A DNA stretch of 64,000 nt from Luteibaculum sp964627445. GTDB lineage: Bacteria > Bacteroidota > Bacteroidia > Flavobacteriales_D > Luteibaculaceae. The first letter of the stretch is position 1; every line of letters starts with the position of its first letter. The notes under the pieces are model-generated. The model did no database searches. It was given only the letters and a program-made list of their open reading frames with translations, and was not told where the DNA came from. Positions 25,363-32,853 of this stretch are shown here, piece by piece. A program made the position numbers and the translations under genes. The stretch is from NCBI GenBank assembly GCA_964627445.1, contig CAZVJF010000001.1, positions 429,590 to 493,589 of the forward strand, in the 5' to 3' direction.

Positions 25363-26118
25363 ATGCCAACGCTTTCCGTAGCTATAATTACCAAAAACGA
25401 GTCGCGCAATATTACGCGCTGTATTCAATCGGTGCTGCCCATTGCCGATGAAGTGGTGGTAGTAGACTCCCATTCCACCGACAATACCGTAGCTCTAGCT
25501 CAGGATATGGGCGCCCGCGTGGTATTGCAGGATTTTTTAGGGTATGTGGAACAAAAGAATTTTGCTAAAGACCAATGCCAATCCGATTATGTACTGTCCT
25601 TAGATGCCGATGAAGCGCTGTCGGAACAACTGCAGCAAAACCTTAGCCAGCTAAAACCCAATTTAAAGGCTGCCGCCTACGAGTTTAATCGGCTTACCAA
25701 TATAGGCTCTACATGGATTAAACATTCGGGCTGGTATCCCGATAAAAAGACCCGGTTGTTCGCAAAAAACTCTGGGCAATGGGGTGGTACCAATCCACAC
25801 GATAAATACATACTCAACGAAGCCCAAAAACCCGTTTGGGTTGCTGGCGACTTGCTGCACTATTCTTTTGAAAACCTAGAAGACCATAAAAAGCAATCCA
25901 TGCGTTTTGCCCAAATAGCCGCACAAGCATTGCATTCCGAGGGCAAAAAAGGAAGCTGGGCAAAAATGGTCTATAAGCCCTTGGCTGCGTTTGTAAAATG
26001 TTTTCTAATCAAGGGAGGCTGGATGGATTTGCACTACGGTTGGCCTATTGCTACTATCGCTGCACGGGCCAAGTACCAAAAGTATAGCCGCTTATACCAA
26101 CTTCAGCAAGCGCGTTAA
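25363..26118 (+). CDS. Family 2 glycosyltransferase (WaaE/KdtX-like)
   Basis: A 251-residue GT-A enzyme: LSVAIITKNESRNITRCIQS, VVVVDSHSTDNT, LSLDADEAL (DxD metal motif), then HSGWYPDKKTRLFAK and the C-terminal LKGGW-like LIKGGWMDLHYGW seen in LPS core beta-1,4-glucosyltransferases of the WaaE type. It probably adds a sugar to lipid A core on the cytoplasmic face. The tail-to-tail neighbour is an O-antigen ligase-like gene (4-base overlap), consistent with LPS synthesis. Confidence 0.88.
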   Translation: MPTLSVAIITKNESRNITRCIQSVLPIADEVVVVDSHSTDNTVALAQDMGARVVLQDFLGYVEQKNFAKDQCQSDYVLSLDADEALSEQLQQNLSQLKPNLKAAAYEFNRLTNIGSTWIKHSGWYPDKKTRLFAKNSGQWGGTNPHDKYILNEAQKPVWVAGDLLHYSFENLEDHKKQSMRFAQIAAQALHSEGKKGSWAKMVYKPLAAFVKCFLIKGGWMDLHYGWPIATIAARAKYQKYSRLYQLQQAR

Positions 26119-27626
26119 TCTGGTTTTCTGCGCAACACAAACCACGCAAACCAAAATGCGGCAAATGTTGCGCCCATTTGGGTTTCAACGGTATCCTCAA
26201 AGAAAAATGAAGCCCAAATGCTTACCACCGCCATCCAGCCGAGTTGCCCCACTTGAGGCGCTCGGAGCAGTACAGGGACTATCCAGGCTACAATGCACAC
26301 CAATCCACCCAAAACCCCAAATGCCGCTAAGAAAGTAAGCCACTGGTTGTGCGCTCGCTTCTGAAATTCTGGATCAATTTTCATGGGGTACACTTCGTAT
26401 GCCGCCTTGTAGCTGGGTCTTAAATTTTGCATGGACACACCCCACCAGAAATGGTCTTGCCAAATTTGGGTAGCCAAGTTCCAGTACACCCAGCGCATTC
26501 CTACCGAATTGCTGTTGGGACTGTCGTTGCTAGCCAAAATTTCTAGTTGAAAGCGCAGTGCCTCTAGCCTACTACGCAACGGCCACCAAGTGTGCGCCTC
26601 AAAATGGGTTTGGCCATCGATAATGCGCTTGCGGTCTTCTTCTGTGAGTTGTTGGATACCGGTAGCATTTCTCGGCAAGTCTTTTGAGCTTAGGTAGCGG
26701 ACGAGAGCACCATGTAGTACATAGCCCTTGCTATTCGTAGAATCAAAGGGAATAGCACTCTGCGCATTCCACGCCTTGCGCATGGCTGCATTGTCCATGT
26801 CTCGGTACACAAAGTGTCCGCTTTCGGTAACATAGTTGCGTTGATCTGCAAGTACCGGATCGCGCATTATAAAATAGTTAGCCACAAAAAATATAGCGTA
26901 GCCTATAAATGCCACCGTTCCCAACCAAAGGGCTTTACCCCAGAGAGACTTCCAAAAAAACCGAAAAAAAAGCAGCACGAGAATAACCAGAATACCCAAG
27001 CCAGTGAGCGATTGCAGGACTACCAAGGCCGCTACGGTAAGTGTCAAGACCAAAATCTTAGCTGGCTTAGCCCAAGACTCGGGCAGGGCCAGTTTATGCG
27101 AGGATACCAGTAGCATGGCAATGAGTAAATGAAGACTCAATCGGATATGCGAAATAAAGGGAGAAAAGGCCCTAAAGTCGTTTTGTTTCCAGCCTAGATA
27201 ATGTGCAGCCGCCATGCCCACGGTTATCGTGGCCGAAATGGTGCACGCGGCAATAAACAGACTGATAAAACGCGTTTGCACGCGCTTAGGAATTACGCTA
27301 TAGGCAAACACTACTGGGAAATACAGTAAAGGCAGCTTTATTTTCACATCGCGCAGTGCGCTAGCCATATCCGCTCCGGGCCTCAGTAAGCTTAGCACGT
27401 GCACTAAAAAACACAATAAAAAAAGGACCAGCGCTATGCGGTGGGTTTTGGTAATGGGTGGAATACGCCCTTTAAAAAACATCCACAAAAAGGCTACGGA
27501 AAGAAATATGCTTCCTACCGATACCAAAGCCTTGCTCAATGGCATGCCCAAGGCAATACCGTATAGGCAAGTGTTAAATACGCCTTCGGGTGTTACTCTA
27601 TTGCGATACCAAGATGCATTAGCCAT
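26115..27626 (-). CDS. O-antigen ligase/polymerase-family membrane protein
   Basis: A 503-residue inner-membrane protein with about ten to twelve helices and a large periplasmic loop (about 230-390). The Wzy_C-type motif KRAHNQWLTFLAAFGVLGG near residue 430 follows the loop, as in WaaL/Wzy proteins. It would ligate or polymerise surface glycan in the periplasm. Its ATG overlaps the S41 protease stop by 8 bases, so it is at the end of the run hemD-like-rnpA-S41-ligase. Confidence 0.82.
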   Translation of the reverse strand: MANASWYRNRVTPEGVFNTCLYGIALGMPLSKALVSVGSIFLSVAFLWMFFKGRIPPITKTHRIALVLFLLCFLVHVLSLLRPGADMASALRDVKIKLPLLYFPVVFAYSVIPKRVQTRFISLFIAACTISATITVGMAAAHYLGWKQNDFRAFSPFISHIRLSLHLLIAMLLVSSHKLALPESWAKPAKILVLTLTVAALVVLQSLTGLGILVILVLLFFRFFWKSLWGKALWLGTVAFIGYAIFFVANYFIMRDPVLADQRNYVTESGHFVYRDMDNAAMRKAWNAQSAIPFDSTNSKGYVLHGALVRYLSSKDLPRNATGIQQLTEEDRKRIIDGQTHFEAHTWWPLRSRLEALRFQLEILASNDSPNSNSVGMRWVYWNLATQIWQDHFWWGVSMQNLRPSYKAAYEVYPMKIDPEFQKRAHNQWLTFLAAFGVLGGLVCIVAWIVPVLLRAPQVGQLGWMAVVSIWASFFFEDTVETQMGATFAAFWFAWFVLRRKPD

Positions 27627-29280
27627 TGGGCTGCAGTACCTTTTGCTGCTTGGTGGTGTTGAGATAGGTAATTCCTAGATCCAAAAAGGGATCATCTACC
27701 AAGGCATGGCGGATTCTACCTTCCTGGTAATAATACCGCGATATAATTTCATTGGACAACACCATACTAATCTGGTGTTTAAACTTGCGCAAATCGCGGT
27801 CTACGTTGGGGGCAAGTTTTTCGGAAAGCGCTTTAAACTCTTCGTTAGAATCCTCGTAATACATCTCGCGCTTGGCCACAGTCTCCAGCTTTTCAAGAAA
27901 CTTAGAGCTCTGGGTAGAGTAAGTAATGTTGGCCGCTTTCACCATTTCCGTGAAGGCAGCATAGTCCGCATCGTTTAGCGAAAACGCTTCTGGGCTTGCT
28001 ATCTCTGGATGTTGTTGTACGTACTTGTTCGCAAATTTAAAGACCAAACCTTTCGCAAATAATCCAGCCAAAATTCTGCCAGACTCTTCGTCTTCTACTT
28101 CGATATCAGGATGAATTCCCCGACCGTCCATCACGGTTCGACCGCCTTTTGTTTTAAACTTCTTCAATAAAGAATCGGGCACCTCATTAACCACTCCAAA
28201 TTCATCGCGGTTGCTGTAATCTAGCTTTTGGATGCAACGCCCCGATGGAATGTAATACTTAGCAATGGTGAGTTTAAGTTTAGAATTGTAGCTTAAATCT
28301 ACCGTGTTTTGCACCAGGCCTTTTCCAAAGGTAGTACGTCCTACCACCACTGCTCGGTCTAAATCTTGCAAGGCGCCAGATACAATCTCAGATGCCGAAG
28401 CCGACATGTTGTCTACCAAAACGGTAAGCGGAATAAGGGTGTCTATGGGTTCGCTTACTGCGTAATGCTTTTGGTTTTGCTCCTCGATGCGGCTTTTGGT
28501 GGTAACCACCAAAGAACCTTTGGGTACGAACATGTTTACAATAGCTATGGCCTCACGCATGAGCCCACCCCCGTTTCCACGTAAATCAAGGATGACACCT
28601 TTCGCTTCTTTCGCTTTAAAATCTTCTAAAGCAGTGCGCACCTCAGACGCTGCCGTTTGGGTAAAGGCATCCAGTTTCACGTATCCTACCGTATCATTAA
28701 TCATTTCGTGGTAGGAAACATCTTTCATCTTAATGTTTTCGCGCTCTAGTTTTACATCGCGCGTCTCATCAGAGCCCAAGGGCTGGATCGTGAGCTTTAC
28801 TTGCGTTCCCGCTTGTCCTTTTAGACGCTCGCTGATTTCATCGGTAGACTTGCCTTCTACAGGTTCGTCATCTACCGCAATAATTTTGTCGCCCGCTTTT
28901 AAATTCTCTTTATTGGCTGGAAAACCCGCATAGGGTTCTGTGATGTACATGGCACCATCTACCTCGCGTATGGTGGCCCCTATACCTCCGTACACGCGGT
29001 TGGTCATAATTCGATAATCCTCTATTTGCGCCTCCGAAATGTATACGGTATACGGATCGAGGCTGTTGAGCATGGCATCAATGGCCGTGCGCATTAAATC
29101 TCCAGGTTGGGTCTCATCTACATACCAGAGGTTCAGTTCCCTGTACATGGAGGTAAAGATTTCTATGTTCTTGGCAATCTCAAAGAGGTTTTCCCGGTTG
29201 TTGGGTTTAAATGCCCACCCTATGGATGCGGCCAGCACTAGGATGATAACGGGTAACTTGAATCGCTTAAGCTTTTGCAT
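27619..29280 (-). CDS. S41 C-terminal processing peptidase (CtpA-like)
   Basis: A 553-residue protease from ATG 29280 (a TTG at 29295 would add 5 residues). It has an N-terminal signal anchor (PVIILVLAASIGWAF). The PDZ domain is at about 90-180 (YGGIGATIREVDGAMYI). The catalytic domain has GVILDLRGNGGGLM, the nucleophile Ser in VDNMSASASEIVSG and Lys in GRTTFGKGLVQ. It acts in the periplasm on C-termini. It overlaps rnpA by 14 bases and the O-antigen ligase gene by 8. Confidence 0.93.
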   Translation of the reverse strand: MQKLKRFKLPVIILVLAASIGWAFKPNNRENLFEIAKNIEIFTSMYRELNLWYVDETQPGDLMRTAIDAMLNSLDPYTVYISEAQIEDYRIMTNRVYGGIGATIREVDGAMYITEPYAGFPANKENLKAGDKIIAVDDEPVEGKSTDEISERLKGQAGTQVKLTIQPLGSDETRDVKLERENIKMKDVSYHEMINDTVGYVKLDAFTQTAASEVRTALEDFKAKEAKGVILDLRGNGGGLMREAIAIVNMFVPKGSLVVTTKSRIEEQNQKHYAVSEPIDTLIPLTVLVDNMSASASEIVSGALQDLDRAVVVGRTTFGKGLVQNTVDLSYNSKLKLTIAKYYIPSGRCIQKLDYSNRDEFGVVNEVPDSLLKKFKTKGGRTVMDGRGIHPDIEVEDEESGRILAGLFAKGLVFKFANKYVQQHPEIASPEAFSLNDADYAAFTEMVKAANITYSTQSSKFLEKLETVAKREMYYEDSNEEFKALSEKLAPNVDRDLRKFKHQISMVLSNEIISRYYYQEGRIRHALVDDPFLDLGITYLNTTKQQKVLQPNG

Positions 29281-29659
29281 AATTCTCTTTAACAACTTCT
29301 TCTAAACGCAGTAATAGGTGGTGTATTTTATCGCTAACCAAAGCGTAAGGAGCCAAATCCTTTCCCAAGTAAATAAAGAAAACGTGCAAACCCACATTAT
29401 GGGTCTCACAAAAATCTCTTAAATCCTGCTTTTGCAAACGATAGGCTTCGCGCATGATCCGCTTCATGCGGTTGCGTTTCACCGCGCTTTTAATATTTCT
29501 CTTGGAAACACTAAAGCCCACTTGCACCCCGGGTTGTTGCGGCTGTACAATATAGATGCAGCTAATGGGAAATGCCGTGGTCCGCTTCCCCGACTTGAAT
29601 AGTGCCTGGATAGATTTCCTGGCGGTGAGTCGTTCTGATTTTGGGAAGGTAAATGCCAT
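29267..29659 (-). CDS. rnpA: Ribonuclease P protein component
   Basis: About 130 residues from ATG 29659 (the frame is open to 29707, but homology begins at AFTFPKSERL). RNase P family marks are ERLTARKSIQALFKSG, VGFSVSKRNIKSAVKRNRMKRIMREAYR (the RNR motif; quoted in two halves by position, about residues 52-80). It binds the RnpB RNA to mature tRNA 5' ends. rpmH is not next to it, unlike the classical arrangement; here it follows a hemD-like gene. Confidence 0.94.
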   Translation of the reverse strand: MAFTFPKSERLTARKSIQALFKSGKRTTAFPISCIYIVQPQQPGVQVGFSVSKRNIKSAVKRNRMKRIMREAYRLQKQDLRDFCETHNVGLHVFFIYLGKDLAPYALVSDKIHHLLLRLEEVVKENYAKA

Positions 29660-29715
29660 AACTGCCGTGTGTGGAAACATCGCCAGATGCAGCTCTGGGA
29701 TACCCAACAGCCAAA

Positions 29716-29745
29716 GTAAGCAATGCTGTAAAAAGCACTGCTTAC
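29716..29745 (-). other. Hairpin between hemD-like gene and rnpA
   Basis: An 11-bp inverted repeat (GTAAGCAATGC / GCACTGCTTAC, one mismatch) with an 8-base A/T loop, lying between the hemD-like stop and the rnpA start. No T-run follows, so it is more likely an mRNA processing or stability element than a terminator. Confidence 0.35.
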
Positions 29746-29759
29746 GCTGCCGAGAAATA

Positions 29760-30515
29760 CTATTTCTTTAAAAATTGATCTATGGCCATACTCATAGATG
29801 GCGCATTGGGTAGCGGTGCATTCAAGTCTAAACGCAAACCGTGGTCCTTAACGGCTTTAGCTGTTGTTGGACCAAATGCCGCAATGCGCGTGTCATCTTG
29901 GCTAAAATCAGGGAAATTCTTAAACAAAGACTCGATTCCAGATGGGCTGAAAAATACCAGCATATCGTACTTAATGTCCTTTAAGTCCGATAGGTCTGAG
30001 GCCACCGTACGGTACATTACCGCTTTGGTGTAGTTGATTTTTGCTTCGTCTAACAGGTCCGGTATTTCAGATTTCTGAATATCAGAGCACGGAAGCAAGT
30101 AGCGCTCGTTCTTGTGCTTTTTTATGGTATCCATGAGCTCTTGGAAGCGCAGGTTACCCACAAACACTTTGCGCTTTCGGTACACAATGTAGTTCTGTAA
30201 ATAAAAAGCGGTAGACTCTGAGATGCAGAAATACTTCATGGTATCTGGCACCGTAATGCGCATTTCTTCACAGAGTCTAAAGAAATGATCTACTGCGTTT
30301 CTACTGGTAAGTATTACCGCAGTATGATCTAAAATGTTGATTTTTTCCTTGCGGAATTCTCTCGCGTTGACGCCCTCAACATGAATAAATGACCGGAAGT
30401 CAATTTTAATCTTGTGTTTTTCTGAGATTTCGTTGTACGGAGATTTTCCGTTACTTGGCGCAGGTTGCGAAATAAGAATGCTTTTAATTTTCAAAACACC
30501 AGTTTTGGTTAGCAC
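29760..30515 (-). CDS. Uroporphyrinogen-III synthase-like protein (first of two)
   Basis: A 251-residue protein annotated in Bacteroidota as HemD. It contains ILISQPAPSNGKSPY, KIDFRSFIHVEGVNAREFR, AVILTSRNAVDHFFRLCEEM, YLLPCSDIQKSEIPDLL and a second-domain LVFFSPSGIESL plus IAAFGPTTAKAVKDHGL. These give the two-lobe HemD layout. There is no ATG at the front: the frame starts at GTG 30515, with a TTG at 30494 close to where homologues begin. It follows DUF4271, a standard Bacteroidota pair. Because a second HemD-like gene sits in the hemAC operon, this copy may have another role. Confidence 0.8.
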   Translation of the reverse strand: MLTKTGVLKIKSILISQPAPSNGKSPYNEISEKHKIKIDFRSFIHVEGVNAREFRKEKINILDHTAVILTSRNAVDHFFRLCEEMRITVPDTMKYFCISESTAFYLQNYIVYRKRKVFVGNLRFQELMDTIKKHKNERYLLPCSDIQKSEIPDLLDEAKINYTKAVMYRTVASDLSDLKDIKYDMLVFFSPSGIESLFKNFPDFSQDDTRIAAFGPTTAKAVKDHGLRLDLNAPLPNAPSMSMAIDQFLKK

Positions 30516-30526
30516 CTATTGTTTCC

Positions 30527-31243
30527 TTACTGCAATGCTAGCTTGCTAACACACAGCAAGGGTACAATTTCGAGCGCGCAAAGGTACAAAATTAAATACC
30601 ATGCCGAAACACCTGCTTGCAGGCTCATAACACTAAGCTGCACCAACCTACGGAGTAACAACAAGAGCATCAGTCCAATAGCTAAAACATGCACGGTGCT
30701 ATGCCAGCTTACTGGACAAAAAATTAATACAACATTAAAGAGCAGACCCAATAAACTACACAAGCGAAAAACTTGGAGCAAACTGGTACTTACCCGATCA
30801 AATAGCGCAGGCTGATAGGTGAGCCAAGCCGACAAATTGTAGAGAAACACGTAAGCCACAACCCAAATAAGGGTGTACAATAGTACAACCCCCAAAGCAA
30901 CATACGGATTAAGCTCAAAAGGAGTAGCCCCGCGTTGGGTAGCTATCATAACAATACCAAAGGCAATATTTACAACACCCAGAAAGGTAAAGAGGTCTAA
31001 AGCAGCTATTCCCTTACGGCTTTCTTCTTCATTTCCCGCCCGCAAAAAAAAACGCACCAGCTGCATCCAAGAAAAACCTTGAGTGAACTTTAGCACAGCA
31101 AATACGCTTAGCTGGATAAGCAGAAAGTAAAAGTGCCAAAGTTGAAAAGAATTTGCTGCGAGCTTTATGGCGAATTCCAAGTTTTTTCTTTTAAAATTGA
31201 AGAACCGAGACAGCAAATTTAAAATATAGCCAAGAGGCCACAC
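30527..31243 (-). CDS. DUF4271 membrane protein
   Basis: A 238-residue inner-membrane protein with about six to seven helices. It matches the DUF4271 pattern (FYFLLIQLSVFAVLKF; ALDLFTFLGVVNIAF; LSAWLTYQPALF; LYLCALEIVPLLCVSK). The family is found next to hemD in Bacteroidota and has no known function. The frame starts at GTG 31243, only 3 bases from the divergent ATG at 31247. The real promoter must therefore lie inside gcdH, or the start is mis-set. Confidence 0.8.
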   Translation of the reverse strand: MWPLGYILNLLSRFFNFKRKNLEFAIKLAANSFQLWHFYFLLIQLSVFAVLKFTQGFSWMQLVRFFLRAGNEEESRKGIAALDLFTFLGVVNIAFGIVMIATQRGATPFELNPYVALGVVLLYTLIWVVAYVFLYNLSAWLTYQPALFDRVSTSLLQVFRLCSLLGLLFNVVLIFCPVSWHSTVHVLAIGLMLLLLLRRLVQLSVMSLQAGVSAWYLILYLCALEIVPLLCVSKLALQ

Positions 31244-31246
31244 GAT

Positions 31247-32425
31247 ATGAAGACCGATTTATTTGAAGGATGTGATTATTACCAAGTAGATGAGCTGCTC
31301 ACCGAAGAACAGCGCCTCATCAGAAATACGGCCAGAGATTGGGTTAAAGCAAACATCTCTCCTATTATCGAAGAGTCCTACGAAGCGGCCAAATTTCCCA
31401 AACAAGTAGTACCCGGGTTGGCCGAAATAGGTGGCTTTGGTAGCTATATTCCTACTGAGTATGGCGGGATGGGTCTAGACCAAATCTCCTACGGCCTGGT
31501 AATGCAGGAATTGGAACGTGGCGATTCTGGAATACGCTCCACCGCTTCGGTGCAAACCTCTTTGGTGATGTACCCCATTTGGAAATATGGCTCCGAAGCG
31601 CAGCGTAAAAAATTTCTACCCAAATTAGCTACTGGTGAATTTATCGGCTCTTTTGGATTAACCGAACCCGACCACGGCTCGAATCCTGGCGGTATGGTAA
31701 CTCGCATTAAAGATGCAGGGGACCACTACATTTTAAATGGAGCAAAACTCTGGATTTCCAACTCGCCCTTTTGCGATGTAGCAGTAGTTTGGGCTAAAAA
31801 TGATGACGACCGTATTAAAGGGGTTATCGTAGAGCGTGGAATGGAAGGGTTTACAACACCCGAAACCCATGGTAAATGGAGCCTGCGCGCATCGGCCACC
31901 GGAGAGTTAGTCTTTAGCGATGTAAAAATTCCAAAAGAAAACATCCTTCCGAATAAAGATGGTTTGGGTGCTCCGTTGGGCTGTCTAGACTCGGCCCGAT
32001 ACGGAATAGCATGGGGTGCCATTGGTGCCGCTATGGACTGCTACGATACGGCCTTGCGCTACGCTAAAGAGCGTACACAGTTTGGAAAACCCATTGCCGG
32101 TTTCCAACTGCAGCAAAAAAAGCTGGCCGAAATGATTACCGAAATTACCAAAGCACAGTTATTGGCGTGGCGTGTAGGTACCCTGCGTAACGAGGGCAAA
32201 GCTAGCTCTGCACAAATAAGCATGGCCAAGCGCAATAATGTAAACATGGCATTGCAAATTGCTCGGGAATCAAGGCAAGTATTGGGAGCAATGGGTATTA
32301 CCAATGAGTATTCGATTATGCGGCACATGATGAATCTAGAGTCCGTAATTACCTATGAAGGAACACATGACATTCACTTACTCATCACCGGTGCAGATAT
32401 AACCGGTATCCAAGCTTTTAAATAA
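31247..32425 (+). CDS. Acyl-CoA dehydrogenase, glutaryl-CoA dehydrogenase type
   Basis: A 392-residue flavoprotein. The FAD region has GSFGLTEPDHGSNPGGM and LNGAKLWISNSP, a C-terminal helical part with ERTQFGKPIAGFQ, QVLGAMGI and the catalytic base in VITYEGTHDIH. The FGLTEPDHGSNPGGM form and Glu position match glutaryl-CoA dehydrogenases, which oxidise and decarboxylate glutaryl-CoA to crotonyl-CoA in lysine/tryptophan breakdown. Specificity is a family-level inference. Its TAA overlaps by one base the ATG of the iron-sulfur protein gene. Confidence 0.88.
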   Translation: MKTDLFEGCDYYQVDELLTEEQRLIRNTARDWVKANISPIIEESYEAAKFPKQVVPGLAEIGGFGSYIPTEYGGMGLDQISYGLVMQELERGDSGIRSTASVQTSLVMYPIWKYGSEAQRKKFLPKLATGEFIGSFGLTEPDHGSNPGGMVTRIKDAGDHYILNGAKLWISNSPFCDVAVVWAKNDDDRIKGVIVERGMEGFTTPETHGKWSLRASATGELVFSDVKIPKENILPNKDGLGAPLGCLDSARYGIAWGAIGAAMDCYDTALRYAKERTQFGKPIAGFQLQQKKLAEMITEITKAQLLAWRVGTLRNEGKASSAQISMAKRNNVNMALQIARESRQVLGAMGITNEYSIMRHMMNLESVITYEGTHDIHLLITGADITGIQAFK

Positions 32426-32838
32426 TGGCCGTAGTAAAACATTATACAGAAGGAGATCTCACCGTACGTTGGGAACCCAAAAAATGCATGCACAGCGAAA
32501 AATGCTGGAACGGACTTCCCCAAGTTTTTGATGCCAAAAGAAAACCGTGGATTGACCTGAGCCAGGCAGAAGCTGAAACTATACGTAAACAAGTTCGTTC
32601 CTGTCCATCCGGCGCGCTATCGCTTCCGGACGATAATGAACAACAAAAAAGCACAAGCCCTATGAAAGTGAGTTTAGCAAAAAATGGCCCTATTTTAATC
32701 CAGGAGGAAATAACTTTATGCGATGCTGAAGGCAACGAAGAAGTAAAAAAAGGCCCCTTAGCCCTGTGCCGATGCGGCGCTTCTAACAATAAGCCCTTCT
32801 GTGATGGAACGCATAGCAAGGTAGATTTTAAAGGATAA
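32425..32838 (+). CDS. Two-domain iron-sulfur protein: mono-cluster plus CDGSH
   Basis: A 137-residue cytoplasmic protein. Residues 1-75 are a Fer4_19-type domain (VRWEPKKCMHSEKCWNGLP, then SCPSGALSLP; three cysteines plus His). Residues 85-137 are a CDGSH domain with the 2Fe-2S ligand pattern CRCGASNNKPFCDGTHSK. It would be an electron carrier or redox sensor. One-base overlap with the acyl-CoA dehydrogenase gene suggests it takes part in electron handling for that enzyme, but this is inferred only from coupling. Confidence 0.88.
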   Translation: MAVVKHYTEGDLTVRWEPKKCMHSEKCWNGLPQVFDAKRKPWIDLSQAEAETIRKQVRSCPSGALSLPDDNEQQKSTSPMKVSLAKNGPILIQEEITLCDAEGNEEVKKGPLALCRCGASNNKPFCDGTHSKVDFKG

Positions 32839-32853
32839 GCAGCTGCGATCCGC

